Shown here: positions 17,566 to 26,673 of the stretch, in pieces | Position numbering within the stretch: position 1 is the stretch's first letter | How the letters are laid out: each line of letters begins with the position of its first letter | Assembly (NCBI GenBank): GCA_958402445.1 | Contig: CATXTO010000012.1 | Location: 1-53,658, forward strand | Origin: an uncultured Eubacteriales bacterium | GTDB taxonomy: Bacteria; Bacillota; Clostridia; Oscillospirales; Oscillospiraceae | Reading direction: 5' to 3' | DNA: 53,658 bases | Made by a program: the position numbers and the translations under genes | The notes under the pieces: generated by a model | What the model was told of the DNA's origin: nothing | Database searches by the model: none | What the model saw: only the letters and a program-made list of their open reading frames with translations

Positions 17566-17594
17566 GGGGCCTGTTGCATGCCGCAACAGGCCCC
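17566..17594 (-). promoter_or_regulatory. Intra-operon hairpin downstream of bmpA
   Basis: Perfect 12-bp stem (GGGGCCTGTTGC at 17566-17577, complement at 17583-17594), 5-nt loop, about 60 nt after the bmpA stop, without a real T-tract. It probably protects the bmpA mRNA 3' end or attenuates transcription into the ATPase gene, as seen for binding-protein genes elsewhere. This role is inferred. Confidence 0.5.
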
Positions 17595-17653
17595 CACTTG
17601 CAGCCAAACGCAGCGTTTGCGCGAGGCAAATCCTTCTGCGCCGGAACGGCGCC

Positions 17654-18760
17654 TTACCGGGCGGTGTTCACCGTGATCTCGCCGGCAATGATCTTGGCGG
17701 CCAGGTCCGCCACCTCGTTTTTCAAATCGTCCGGCACCTGCTGTTTGGCGGTTTCATCGCCATAGCCGATTTTGATGAAACCCGTGGCCATGTCCGCCAC
17801 CCAAGTGGTCCCCCACCGAGACGTGTCGCCGGTCAGGTGCTCGGAGACCGCCTGGTAGATGGAGTTGCCCACCTCTTTCATCATAGAGCAGATAATCACG
17901 TCGTCCGCGATGTGTTTTTGGTCAGAATCCACGCCGATGGCGTAGAAGCCCTTTTCCTTGGCTGCCTCAAACACGCCGTCGCCGCACTTGGAAGCGATCT
18001 GGAAGACCACGTCGGCTCCCTTTTCACTAAGGGTCAGGGCGCACTCCTTGCCCACGGCGGGATCGTCGTAGGTGTTGGAGTAGATGGTTTCCACCTTTAC
18101 GTCGGGGTTGGCGTACTCGGCGCCCTGGGTATAGCCCACGATGAAGTCGTTGATGGTGTCCGAATCCTCGCCGCCCACGGCGCCGACGACCCCGGACTCG
18201 CTCATTTTCGCGGCGATGTACCCGGCCAGGAAGGAGCCCTCATTCTGGGCGTAGGTGATGTTCAGCACGTTGGAAACGGGCTTTTCCGTGGCGTTGTCAA
18301 TCCAGATGAAATGCACGTCCGGGTATTCGGCGGCCACGGTCTCCACGTCATAGAATTCCCAGCCAACCAGGGCCACGATCTGGGCCGCGTCCGCGGCGTT
18401 GCGTATCTGCTGGGTGTGGTCCGTGTTGTTGCACTCAATGGTTTTCAGGCCGATGCCGTAATCAGAGACCAGCTTGTCCGCGCCCTCCTTGGAAGAGTCG
18501 TAGAAGGAGCGGTCTCCGAAGGTGCCGGCTACCACGACCGCCAAGGTTACATCGCTGTAGTCCGTGGGGGTGCTGAGATCGCCGTCGCTGGCGGGCAGGG
18601 AGGGACTGGTGTCCAGGTCCCCGTCGGTGACGGGCAGGGAGGGCGTCAGGTCCAGGTCGCCGCCGCTGGAGACGGGTTTGCCGCCTTCGTCCTTTTTACA
18701 GCCGGCCAGCAGGCCCAGGGCCAGCACGGCGGCCAGGAGCAGTGCGATTGTTTTCTTCAT
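17654..18760 (-). CDS. bmpA: BMP family nucleoside-binding lipoprotein
   Basis: 368-aa substrate-binding lipoprotein of the BMP/PnrA family. Signal peptide MKKTIALLLAAVLALGLLAGC with a good lipobox (Cys21). A low-complexity acidic linker of imperfect GDLD-TPSLP-TD repeats spans about 33-66. The binding domain then begins with LAVVVAGTFGDRSFYDSSKEGAD and includes GGEDSDTINDFIVGY and VFQIASKCGDGVFEAAKEKG, as in purine-nucleoside receptors. A GGAGGAAAG site precedes the ATG. It delivers substrate to the ATPase/permeases encoded downstream. The repeat linker is unusual and probably lets the domain reach out from the membrane. Confidence 0.93.
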   Translation of the reverse strand: MKKTIALLLAAVLALGLLAGCKKDEGGKPVSSGGDLDLTPSLPVTDGDLDTSPSLPASDGDLSTPTDYSDVTLAVVVAGTFGDRSFYDSSKEGADKLVSDYGIGLKTIECNNTDHTQQIRNAADAAQIVALVGWEFYDVETVAAEYPDVHFIWIDNATEKPVSNVLNITYAQNEGSFLAGYIAAKMSESGVVGAVGGEDSDTINDFIVGYTQGAEYANPDVKVETIYSNTYDDPAVGKECALTLSEKGADVVFQIASKCGDGVFEAAKEKGFYAIGVDSDQKHIADDVIICSMMKEVGNSIYQAVSEHLTGDTSRWGTTWVADMATGFIKIGYGDETAKQQVPDDLKNEVADLAAKIIAGEITVNTAR

Positions 18761-18830
18761 GTTTCTTTCCTCCAAACGGATACTCTGTCTTTCGATTGAT
18801 TGGGAAAACGAGTCTTTCGACTTTTTTATT

Positions 18831-19838
18831 TTACATGGGAACCGGCTGGAAGTCAACCGCTACCAGGTCCCTCGGCAGAGATTTACCCAGATATTTGCTG
18901 CACAGGTCCTGGACCATGCCGGTGTACAGGTCCTTGCAGAGCCCGGGCTCGCCCCGGTTCAGGGCATCGAGGCAGGGGGACAGATACTTGGTCCAGATGG
19001 CAGGATACACGGTCTTGGGGTCGTCCGCCACGTCAATGGCGGTGACGACTGCGGGGGCCAGGTCGTAATAGACGCGGATGAGGGCGGGGCCGTCGGGGCA
19101 GGCAGACAGATAGCCGTCCCGGAAGGCCCGGAGGGCCGTGAGTTCGGCGCAGTCGTCGGGCTTGCCCAGACAGGAGCACACGGCGGTGGTGATGAAGCAC
19201 AGCTTTTTGCGCTGGAAGCCCTGGGCGATCTCCTGGTAGGTGGTGAGCTGAAACACCTTCTTGGGGTACCGTTCCAGCCATTTCTCCCGCAGAAGCTGCG
19301 CAAATTCCTCTCCGATGGACAGGCGCAGAGACCGCAGGGCGGGGATCATCACCAGGCACAGGGTGAACTTTGCATCATCCAGCATGGTGTCCCGGCTGGT
19401 GAGAACCCGCCGGTTTTTTACAGTCCAGGCCTCCAGCTGGGTTAAAAAGCCGTCCGCCGCCGCCTCCAGCACCGCCTGCCGCTCTTGGGGACGGCCGGCG
19501 GCGGCCCGGTCCAGCTGACGGAAGACCTCCTGATTTTCCGCCACGTAGCGGCGGAAATAGGGCTCGAACTCCTTTTTTGTCAGATGGCGGAAGCAGCCTA
19601 AATAGCCCGTGATGCACTCCGGCAAATGGGCCGCCGCATAATCGTAGGCGGCTTGGGCCTCCGCCGGGGGCAACTCCGTTGCCCGGGCGTTTGCCGGGGC
19701 CTCCGGCAACAGATCCTCCAGGTCCAGCCGGGTCCCGCAGTACAGGCAGGAAAACTGCTGGAGCTCGGCGGGGATTTGCAGGAGATTCCCGCACTGGGGG
19801 CAAATACCGGATATTAGACGGCCTTCACGCATATCCAT
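18831..19838 (-). CDS. Zinc-ribbon protein with CFI-box C-terminal domain
   Basis: 335-aa protein, no signal peptide. Residues about 12-35 form a zinc ribbon (CPQCGNLLQIPAELQQFSC then CG). The middle is helical. The C-terminal part opens with CFITTAVCSCLGKPDDCAEL and continues LRAFRDGYLS and LIRVYYDLAPAVVTAI, the pattern of CFI-box C-terminal domains of unknown function. ATG 19838 has AAAGG upstream; an open frame further upstream runs into repeats. It lies 70 nt before bmpA on the same strand behind a good promoter, so it seems to lead the nucleoside operon. Function unknown. Confidence 0.75.
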   Translation of the reverse strand: MDMREGRLISGICPQCGNLLQIPAELQQFSCLYCGTRLDLEDLLPEAPANARATELPPAEAQAAYDYAAAHLPECITGYLGCFRHLTKKEFEPYFRRYVAENQEVFRQLDRAAAGRPQERQAVLEAAADGFLTQLEAWTVKNRRVLTSRDTMLDDAKFTLCLVMIPALRSLRLSIGEEFAQLLREKWLERYPKKVFQLTTYQEIAQGFQRKKLCFITTAVCSCLGKPDDCAELTALRAFRDGYLSACPDGPALIRVYYDLAPAVVTAIDVADDPKTVYPAIWTKYLSPCLDALNRGEPGLCKDLYTGMVQDLCSKYLGKSLPRDLVAVDFQPVPM

Positions 19839-19875
19839 CCAACCTTTCGGAGGCAAACGCCTCAAAATTACTCCT

Positions 19876-19904
19876 ATTCTTTCACATTTCGCCGGTCCTG
19901 TCAA
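19876..19904 (-). promoter_or_regulatory. Promoter upstream of the CFI-box gene
   Basis: Minus strand: perfect -35 TTGACA (19899-19904), 17-nt spacer, -10 AAGAAT (19876-19881). It may drive the CFI-box gene and possibly the bmpA transporter operon. Confidence 0.6.
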
Positions 19905-19959
19905 CCGCCGCAGCGCCTTTTTCGGCCAGTTTGGGTTGCGATATTCGGTTATGAATAAA

Positions 19960-20940
19960 AGGGGCGACCTGTGGTCGCCCGCTGAGGGAACCCGCCGTGG
20001 TTGAGGCGGCGCGGTTCCCAGGACAGGCCCTGCGTCAGCGGCGGGCGAGCGCAGCTCGCCCCTACGGGATGAGGATTGACGGCGCGGTGTAGGGGCGGCC
20101 TGCGGCCGCCCGCGGGCGTGCAAAGCACGCCCCTACAGGAGAACGACGGGCGAGCGCAGCTCGCCCCTACGGGATGAAGATTGACGGCGCGGTGTAGGGG
20201 CGACCTGTGGTCGCCCGCGGGCGTGCAAAGCACGCCCCTACAAGGGAACGGCGGGCGTGCAAAGCACGCCCCTACAGGAGAACGACGGGCGAGCACAGCT
20301 CGCCCCTACGGGATGAAGATTGACGGCGCGGTGTAGGGGCGGCCTGCGGCCACCCGCCGGGGGAATCCGCCGTGGCTGAGGCGGCGCGGTTCCCAGGACA
20401 GGCCCTGCGTCAACGGCGGGCGAGCGCAGCTCGCCCCTACGGGATGAGGATTGACGGCGCGGTGTAGGGGCGGCCTGCGGCCACCTGCCGGGGAAACCCG
20501 CCGTGGTTGAGACGGCGCGGTTCCCAGGACAGGCCCTGCGTCAGCGGCGGGCGAGCGCAGCTCGCCCCTACGGGATGAAGATTGACGGTGCGGTGTAGGG
20601 GCGGCCTGCGGTCGCCCGCCGGGGGAATCCGCCGTGGTTGAGGCGGCGCGGTTCCCAGGACAGGCCCTGGGTCAGCGGCGGGCGAGCACAGCTCGCCCCT
20701 ACGGGATGAAGATTGGCGGTGCGGTGTAGGGGCGACCTGTGGTCGCCCGCCGGGGGAATCCGCCGTGGTTGAGACGGCGCGGTTCCCAGGACAGGCCCTG
20801 CGTCAGCGGCGGGCGAGCGCAGCTCGCCCCTACGGGATGAGGATTGACGGCGCGGTGTAGGGGCGACCTGTGGTCGCCCGCGGGCGTGCAAAGCACGCCC
20901 CTACAAGAGAACGGCGGGCGTGCAAAGCACGCCCCTACAG
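19960..20940. repeat. 1-kb block of palindromic cassettes with a 131-bp tandem array
   Basis: Cassettes in both orientations fill this stretch. From about 20320 to 20860 a composite unit repeats every 131 bp (the GCGGCGCGGTTCCCAGG segment starts at 20381, 20512, 20643 and 20774), with a further copy near 20005. Spacers carry ATTGACGG-GCGGTG and AGGACAGGCCCTGCGTCAGCG. Open frames through it are repeat-derived. The remainder of the gap to 21138 shows no clear gene, terminator or EutV-type paired hairpins. Confidence 0.9.
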
Positions 20941-21138
20941 GGAGCGGCCTGATTTTGGGGTTGTATGGAACGATCTGTGGTCATACCTACAGGACGTGGG
21001 CCAAATTTCCCCTGTGGCCAACGGGTTTCCTGTATTTCCCAATTTCTTCGTCATGTTTCAAAAAATTTACCCATTCCCTCATTTTTTAGGAAGACCGGGA
21101 AATACTACTGGCAGAAAAGAGCAGAAAGCGGTGGATGT

Positions 21139-22218
21139 ATGCAGACGTTTTCCTGCAAGACCAAACTCATTTCCGGTCCCGGCGCCAGCCAGGCCCTTCG
21201 GGACCTGGGCGCCCGTCGGGTCTTTTTGGTGACAGACCGGTATTTTTCCCAGAAGGGTCTGGCGGAATCCCTGGCCCGGCAGACCGCGCCGGAGTATGAG
21301 ATTTTCGACAGCGTGGAGCCGGACCCCAGCGTGGAGCTGGCAGCCCGGGGGACGGCCCGGCTCAAGGCCTTCGACCCGGACCTGGTGGTGGCCCTGGGGG
21401 GCGGCAGCCCCATGGACTGCGCCAAGGCTATGGTCTACTTCTCCAACACCAAGGCCCGTCTGGCCGCGGTGCCCACCACCTCCGGCTCCGGGGCGGAGGT
21501 GACGGATTTTGCCATTTTGACCCATGACGGGGTAAAGCACCCCCTGGTGGACGAAAGGCTGCGGCCGGACCTGGCCATTCTGGACAGCGACCTGCTGGAG
21601 CAGCTCCCCAAAAGCCTCATTGCCGACGCGGGCTTCGACATTTTGTCCCACGCCCTGGAGGCCATCGCGGGCCGGGACCACAGTCCCATCAGCGACGCCC
21701 TGGCCCGGGATTCCTTCCGCATCGCCTACGCGAATCTGCCCGCCTCCTTTGCCGGGGATACCTCCGTGCGCCTGGCCGTGCACAACGCCGCGTCTATGGC
21801 GGCTATGGCCTTCTCTCAGGCGGGCCTGGGCATCTGCCACGCCCTGTCCCACAGCCTGGGCGGCCAGTTCCATGTGCCCCATGGCCGGCTCAACGCCATT
21901 CTGTTGCCCGCGGTGGTGAGCTACAATGCCCCCGAGGCCGGCTCCCGCTATGCGGCTTTGGCTCGGGAGGCGGGCCTGGGCGGCTCGGCGGAGTTAATGG
22001 CCGTGCGCAATCTCAAAAACGCTCTGGTTCGTCTGCGCCGGGAGCTGCATCTGCCCGCAACCCTGGCGGAGGCCGGCGTGTCCCCCGGGGACCTGCGGCG
22101 GAACCTGGAGCCCATTGTGCAGGCGGCCCTGGCCGACCCCTGCTGCCGGACCAATCCCGTAGAGCCGGACCGGGGCCTGCTGCGAGGTGTGCTGGAGGAG
22201 GTGGCGGGCCGTGGGTGA
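21139..22218 (+). CDS. eutG: Iron-containing alcohol dehydrogenase (EutG-like)
   Basis: 359-aa group III alcohol dehydrogenase, expected to reduce acetaldehyde to ethanol and regenerate NAD+ in the ethanolamine pathway. The nucleotide-binding GGGSPMDCAKA and PTTSGSGAEVTDFA are present. Metal ligands lie in DAGFDILSHALEA and ICHALSHSLGGQFHVPHG. The start is uncertain: ATG 21139 fits the family but its ribosome site is weak. It is the first gene of the eut operon, and eutA begins inside its last codons. EutG is assigned by location; the enzyme family is certain. Confidence 0.88.
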   Translation: MQTFSCKTKLISGPGASQALRDLGARRVFLVTDRYFSQKGLAESLARQTAPEYEIFDSVEPDPSVELAARGTARLKAFDPDLVVALGGGSPMDCAKAMVYFSNTKARLAAVPTTSGSGAEVTDFAILTHDGVKHPLVDERLRPDLAILDSDLLEQLPKSLIADAGFDILSHALEAIAGRDHSPISDALARDSFRIAYANLPASFAGDTSVRLAVHNAASMAAMAFSQAGLGICHALSHSLGGQFHVPHGRLNAILLPAVVSYNAPEAGSRYAALAREAGLGGSAELMAVRNLKNALVRLRRELHLPATLAEAGVSPGDLRRNLEPIVQAALADPCCRTNPVEPDRGLLRGVLEEVAGRG

Positions 22219-23617
22219 GGTCCTGCGCTCCGTGGGCATCGACGTGGGAACCTCTACCACCCAGTTGGTGCTCTCCCGGCTCACGGTGGAGAACCGGGCG
22301 GGCGCCTTTGCCGTGCCGGACCTGGCCATCGCGGACCGGGAGATCCTCTACCGCAGTCCCATCCACTTTACGCCGCTGCAATCCAGCACCGTTCTGGACG
22401 CCCAGGGGATCCGGGCCATCGTGGCCCAGGAATATGACCGGGCGGGCATCGCCCGGGACTCCGTGACCACAGGCGCCATCATCATCACGGGAGAGACCGC
22501 CCGGAAGGAAAACGCCCGGGCGGTGCTGGAAAGCCTGTCGGACTTTGCCGGCGACTTCGTAGTGGCCACGGCGGGGCCGGATTTGGAGAGTGTCCTGGCG
22601 GCCCGGGGCGCAGGGGCGGACAGCTACAGCGAAAAAACCGGAAAAACCGTTCTCCATATGGACATCGGCGGCGGCACCAGCAACCTGGCCCTCATTGAGG
22701 AGGGGCGCATCACCCAGACCGGCTGCCTGAATGTGGGAGGCCGCCTGGTGAAGCTCAGTCCGGAAGGGGTCGTGCAGTACGTCTCCCCGGTGCTCGCGGG
22801 GCTCACCGACCTCACCCCGGGACAGCGGGCGGGCCAGGCGGACCTGGCCCCCGTGACGCAGCTGCTGGTTTCCTGCCTGGAGGCCGCCGCAGGCCTGCGG
22901 CCCCAGAGCGAGATTCCCGGGCAGCTGCTGACCAACCGGATTCCCAGCCTGCCCCAGGGGCCTTTGACCCTGTCCTTTTCCGGCGGCGTGGCGGACCTGA
23001 TTCGGGAGAGCCCCTCGGACCCGCTGGTCTATGGAGACATCGGCGTCCTTCTGGGCAAGGCCATCCGGGACAGTCGGCTGTGCCAGGGCGACTATGTCCT
23101 GGGCCAGGAGACCATCCGGGCCACGGTCATCGGCGCAGGCTGTCACAGCACCCAGCTCTCCGGCTCCACCGTGTTTTGCAGGAACGTGGAGCTGCCTCTT
23201 CAGGATTTGCCTGTGGTAGCGCTGTCGGAAGAGGAGCAGCAGCTCTCGGCAGCCCAGCTGGCGGACCGGCTGCGGCAGGCGCTGGACCGCTATGGGGAGG
23301 CTCAGGGCCGGGGGATTGTTGCCCTGGCCATGCCGGGCCTGCCCAATCCAGGTTATGACGCCGTGGCCGGCCTGGCCGATACCCTGGCCCTGGGCCTGGA
23401 GCCTGTGACGGCGGCGGGTCATCCCGCCGTGGTGGTCACGGGAACCGACATGGCCAAGGCCCTGGGCCAGGCCCTGACCACCCGGCTGCCCCGGGGCGCA
23501 GGGCTTTTATGCCTGGACAGCCTGGGCCTGGAGGACGGGAGCTTTTTAGACGTGGGCGCGCCGCTCTCCGGCGGCTTCGCGTTCCCCGTGGTGCGCAAAA
23601 CCCTGATTCTGTCCTGA
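22211..23617 (+). CDS. eutA: EutA, reactivating factor of ethanolamine ammonia-lyase
   Basis: 468-aa protein of the EutA family, with an actin/Hsp70-like ATPase fold. The phosphate-binding segments VGIDVGTSTTQLVLS (N-terminal) and HMDIGGGTSNLALIE are clear. EutA exchanges damaged cobalamin out of EutBC. GTG 22211 overlaps the eutG stop by 8 nt, with GGAGGAGG about 9 nt upstream. The next gene is eutB, the enzyme it serves. Length is normal. Confidence 0.94.
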   Translation: MGEVLRSVGIDVGTSTTQLVLSRLTVENRAGAFAVPDLAIADREILYRSPIHFTPLQSSTVLDAQGIRAIVAQEYDRAGIARDSVTTGAIIITGETARKENARAVLESLSDFAGDFVVATAGPDLESVLAARGAGADSYSEKTGKTVLHMDIGGGTSNLALIEEGRITQTGCLNVGGRLVKLSPEGVVQYVSPVLAGLTDLTPGQRAGQADLAPVTQLLVSCLEAAAGLRPQSEIPGQLLTNRIPSLPQGPLTLSFSGGVADLIRESPSDPLVYGDIGVLLGKAIRDSRLCQGDYVLGQETIRATVIGAGCHSTQLSGSTVFCRNVELPLQDLPVVALSEEEQQLSAAQLADRLRQALDRYGEAQGRGIVALAMPGLPNPGYDAVAGLADTLALGLEPVTAAGHPAVVVTGTDMAKALGQALTTRLPRGAGLLCLDSLGLEDGSFLDVGAPLSGGFAFPVVRKTLILS

Positions 23618-23697
23618 ACCGGCCTGCCGGCAAGGGGCTGATTCTCCGATTCCGCCGGGGTCCCCGGCGAGAGCATATGCCCGAAAGGAAGAGAGCC

Positions 23698-25062
23698 ATG
23701 ATTTTAAAAACGAGGCTTCTCGGCAAGACCTATGTCTTCCGGGATGTCAAAGACGCCCTGGCCAAGGCCAACGAGGTCAAAACCGGGGACCAGCTGGCGG
23801 GCCTGGCCGCGGAGACCGCCCAGGAGCGGGTGGCCGCCAAGGTGGTGGTGGCCAATCTCCTGCTGTCGGACCTGCGGGAGCACCCGGCGGTGCCCTATGA
23901 GCAGGACGAGGTGACCCGCATCATCCAGGACGATGTGAACGAGCCTACCTACCAACGCATCCGGGGCTGGACCGTGTCGGACCTGCGGGAGTGGATTCTC
24001 AGCGAGAACACCACCGGCGCGGACATTGCTCGGCTCAGCCGGGGCCTGACCTCCGAGATGGTGGCGGCGGTGGCCAAGCTCATGAGCAACCTGGACCTCA
24101 TCTACGCGGCCTCCAAAATCCGCGTCACCGCCCACTGCAACACCACCATCGGCCTGCCGGGGACGCTGTCCTGTCGGCTCCAGCCCAACCACACCACCGA
24201 CGACCCCGACGGCATCACGGCCTCCGTGCTGGAGGGCCTGACGCTGGGGGCAGGGGACGCGGTGATCGGCCTGAACCCGGTGACGGACTCCGCCGAGCGG
24301 GTGGGCCAGGTGCTGCGCCGGTTCCAGGAGATCAAGGAGCACTGGCAAATCCCCACCCAGACCTGCGTCCTGGCCCACGTGACCACCCAGATGGCCGCGG
24401 TGGAGGCGGGCGCGCCGGCGGACCTCATCTTCCAGTCCATCGCGGGCAGCGAGAAGGGCAACGAGGCCTTTGGCTTCACCGCCCAAACCCTCTCCGACGC
24501 CCGGGCCCTGGCTTTGAGCCGGGGTACCGCCGAGGGACCCAACGTCATGTACTTTGAGACCGGCCAGGGCTCCGAGCTCTCCTCCGACGCACATTTCGGC
24601 ACGGATCAGGTGACCATGGAGGCCCGGTGCTACGGTTTTGCCAAGCGGTTCCAGCCGTTTTTGGTCAACACGGTGGTGGGCTTCATCGGCCCGGAGTACC
24701 TCTATGACGCCCGCCAGGTCACCCGGGCGGGCCTGGAGGACCATTTCATGGGCAAGCTCACGGGCATCCCCATGGGCTGCGACGCCTGCTACACCAACCA
24801 CATGAAGGCGGACCAGAACGACATTGAAAACCTGGCCGCTCTGCTCACCGCCGCGGGCTGCAACTACTTTATGGGCATTCCCCACGGCGACGACATCATG
24901 CTCAACTATCAGACCACCGGCTTCCGGGAGACCGCCGCCCTGCGGGAGATCTTCCACCTCACGGCCATCCCCGCGTTTCAGGCCTGGCTGGAGACCATGG
25001 GCTTTGTGCAAAACGGCCGCCTGACCGCCAAGGCCGGCGACGGCTCGAGCCTGCTGTTTTAG
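23698..25062 (+). CDS. eutB: Ethanolamine ammonia-lyase large subunit
   Basis: 454-aa catalytic subunit of the adenosylcobalamin-dependent lyase that splits ethanolamine into acetaldehyde and ammonia. Family stretches include HCNTTIGLPGTLSCRLQPNH, DAVIGLNPVTDS, the active-site region FETGQGSELSSDAHFG, and MGCDACYTNHMKADQND. AGGAAGAG precedes the ATG. Length agrees with characterised EutB (about 453 aa). It lies 21 nt before eutC. The complex is normally packed inside the microcompartment. Confidence 0.97.
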   Translation: MILKTRLLGKTYVFRDVKDALAKANEVKTGDQLAGLAAETAQERVAAKVVVANLLLSDLREHPAVPYEQDEVTRIIQDDVNEPTYQRIRGWTVSDLREWILSENTTGADIARLSRGLTSEMVAAVAKLMSNLDLIYAASKIRVTAHCNTTIGLPGTLSCRLQPNHTTDDPDGITASVLEGLTLGAGDAVIGLNPVTDSAERVGQVLRRFQEIKEHWQIPTQTCVLAHVTTQMAAVEAGAPADLIFQSIAGSEKGNEAFGFTAQTLSDARALALSRGTAEGPNVMYFETGQGSELSSDAHFGTDQVTMEARCYGFAKRFQPFLVNTVVGFIGPEYLYDARQVTRAGLEDHFMGKLTGIPMGCDACYTNHMKADQNDIENLAALLTAAGCNYFMGIPHGDDIMLNYQTTGFRETAALREIFHLTAIPAFQAWLETMGFVQNGRLTAKAGDGSSLLF

Positions 25063-25083
25063 GCCGGAAAGGGGAGAAATACC

Positions 25084-26001
25084 ATGAATCACGATGAATT
25101 GAAGACTCTGGTGGCCCAGATGCTCCGGGAGCTGTCCTGCCAGCAGCAGGAGCCCCAGGTGAAGGGCAGCGAGTACAAGCCCACTACCCCGGGCCCCCAG
25201 GAGGGCCCTACGGCCTGCGACACGGGGGAGAGCCTGCCGGATATCTCGGAGATCGACCTGCGCAAGCAGTATCTGGTGGAAAACCCCGCCGACGGACCGG
25301 CCTTCCTGGCCCTGAAGGCCAAGACCCCCGCCCGCCTGGGCGTGGGCCGGGCGGGGCCCCGGTATAAGACCGTCACCATGCTGCGCTTCCGGGCGGACCA
25401 CGCCGCAGCCCAGGACAGCGTGTTCTCGGAGATCGGGCCTGAGTTCGCCCAGCAAAACGGCTTGGTGCCCGTGAAGACCTGTTGTGAAAGCCGGGAGCAG
25501 TATCTGACCCGGCCGGATCTGGGCCGCCGGTTCGACCAGGAAAACAGCGCCGTCATCCAAAAATCTCTGCCCTCTAAGCCCCGGGTCCAGCTGGTCATCG
25601 GGGACGGACTGTCCTCCGCCGCCATCCTGACCAACGCCATGGACTGCGCCAAAGCCATCGGCCAGGGTTTGAAGACCTACGGCATCGACCTGGGACCCAC
25701 CCTGTATGTGGAGTTCTGCCGGGTGGGCGCCGGGGATTTCGTAGGAGACCTGACGGGATGCGAGGTGGTTTGTATGCTGGTGGGCGAGCGGCCAGGCCTG
25801 GTGACCGCGGAGTCCATGTCGGCTTATATCACCTACCACCCCCATACGGGAATCCCTGAGTCCAAGCGCACCGTGGTGTCCAACATTCACCGGCAGGGCA
25901 CTCCGGCGGTGGAGGCCGGCGCCCACATCGCCCAGCTTTTGAACACCATTTTGGAGAAAAAGGCCTCCGGAGTGGACCTGCTGCGGGGGGACGCCTCATG
26001 A
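25084..26001 (+). CDS. eutC: Ethanolamine ammonia-lyase small subunit
   Basis: 305-aa B12-binding light subunit of ethanolamine ammonia-lyase. Typical stretches are ARLGVGRAGPRYKT, VIGDGLSSAAILTNA and MLVGERPGLVTAESMSAYITY. The first about 20 residues (MNHDELKTLVAQMLRELS) form an amphipathic helix followed by a Gln/Pro-rich linker, which in EutC acts as the encapsulation tail. A GGGGAG site precedes the ATG. The stop overlaps eutL (ATGA). Confidence 0.96.
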   Translation: MNHDELKTLVAQMLRELSCQQQEPQVKGSEYKPTTPGPQEGPTACDTGESLPDISEIDLRKQYLVENPADGPAFLALKAKTPARLGVGRAGPRYKTVTMLRFRADHAAAQDSVFSEIGPEFAQQNGLVPVKTCCESREQYLTRPDLGRRFDQENSAVIQKSLPSKPRVQLVIGDGLSSAAILTNAMDCAKAIGQGLKTYGIDLGPTLYVEFCRVGAGDFVGDLTGCEVVCMLVGERPGLVTAESMSAYITYHPHTGIPESKRTVVSNIHRQGTPAVEAGAHIAQLLNTILEKKASGVDLLRGDAS

Positions 26002-26645
26002 GGCCGGTGATTCCCGTCCGGGTTTTGGCGGTGCAGTACCTGCCCAACGCGGACCCGGCGCTGTGCCAAAGCCTGGGGCTGGAGGGGGACTGGCGGTGCC
26101 TGGGCCTTTTGTCCACGGACTGCGATGACGCCACCTATATCGCCCTGGACGAGGCCACCAAGGCCTCCACGGTGCGGGTCTGTTACGCCAGGAGCCTGTA
26201 CGCCGGCGCCGCCAACGCCTCCACGCCCCTGGCCGGAGAGGTCATCGGTATTCTGGCCGGACCCACGCCCTCGGAGGTCCGCAGCGGCATGCAGGCGGCA
26301 CTGTCGGCCCTGGAGTCGGGGACCCTGGGGTTCCGGGGCACGGAGGCCCAGGAGGATTTGGTCTACCTGGCTCACACGGTGAGCCGGACCGGCACCTTTC
26401 TGTCCCAGGAGGCGGGTGTTCAGGAGGGAGAGGCCCTGGCCTATCTCATCGCCCCGCCGGTGGAGGCCATGACCGCCCTGGATGCGGCGCTGAAAGCCGC
26501 GGACGTGGGGCTGGCCAAACTGTACAACCCGCCCTCGGAGACCAACTTCGGCGGCGGCCTGCTCACGGGCTCCCAGTCCGCCTGCCGCGCGGCCTGCGAC
26601 GCCTTCGCCCAGGCGGTGGAGGAGATTGCGGCGATGCCCCGATAG
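25998..26645 (+). CDS. eutL: Microcompartment shell protein EutL (tandem BMC, trimer)
   Basis: 215-aa shell protein with two fused BMC folds that assembles into pseudohexameric trimers with a gated central pore. Family stretches are LGLLSTDCDDATYIALDEATK, GEVIGILAGPTPSEVRSGM and the C-terminal LYNPPSETNFGGGLLTGSQSACRAAC. It begins inside the eutC stop codon (ATGA). It is the only trimeric shell gene in the operon. Confidence 0.96.
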   Translation: MRPVIPVRVLAVQYLPNADPALCQSLGLEGDWRCLGLLSTDCDDATYIALDEATKASTVRVCYARSLYAGAANASTPLAGEVIGILAGPTPSEVRSGMQAALSALESGTLGFRGTEAQEDLVYLAHTVSRTGTFLSQEAGVQEGEALAYLIAPPVEAMTALDAALKAADVGLAKLYNPPSETNFGGGLLTGSQSACRAACDAFAQAVEEIAAMPR

Positions 26646-26673
26646 GGCCTATTTTCATCGAGGAGGAATCGAT

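Noticed and set aside
19949..20896. Several open frames of 65-115 codons rich in the phrase VGASCARP or RGELRSP
   Set aside because: These phrases are translations of the palindromic repeat itself and occur at every repeat cluster in the window.
20946..21138. EutV-type antitermination hairpins upstream of eutG
   Set aside because: No pair of small hairpins with conserved loop A and G residues followed by a terminator could be made out by eye. A covariance model would be decisive.
23704..25926. Very long open frame (740 codons) on the minus strand opposite eutB and eutC
   Set aside because: It is an antisense shadow caused by GC-rich third positions. It is His/Gln/Gly-rich with no family motif and no ribosome site, while the plus strand encodes unmistakable EutB/EutC.
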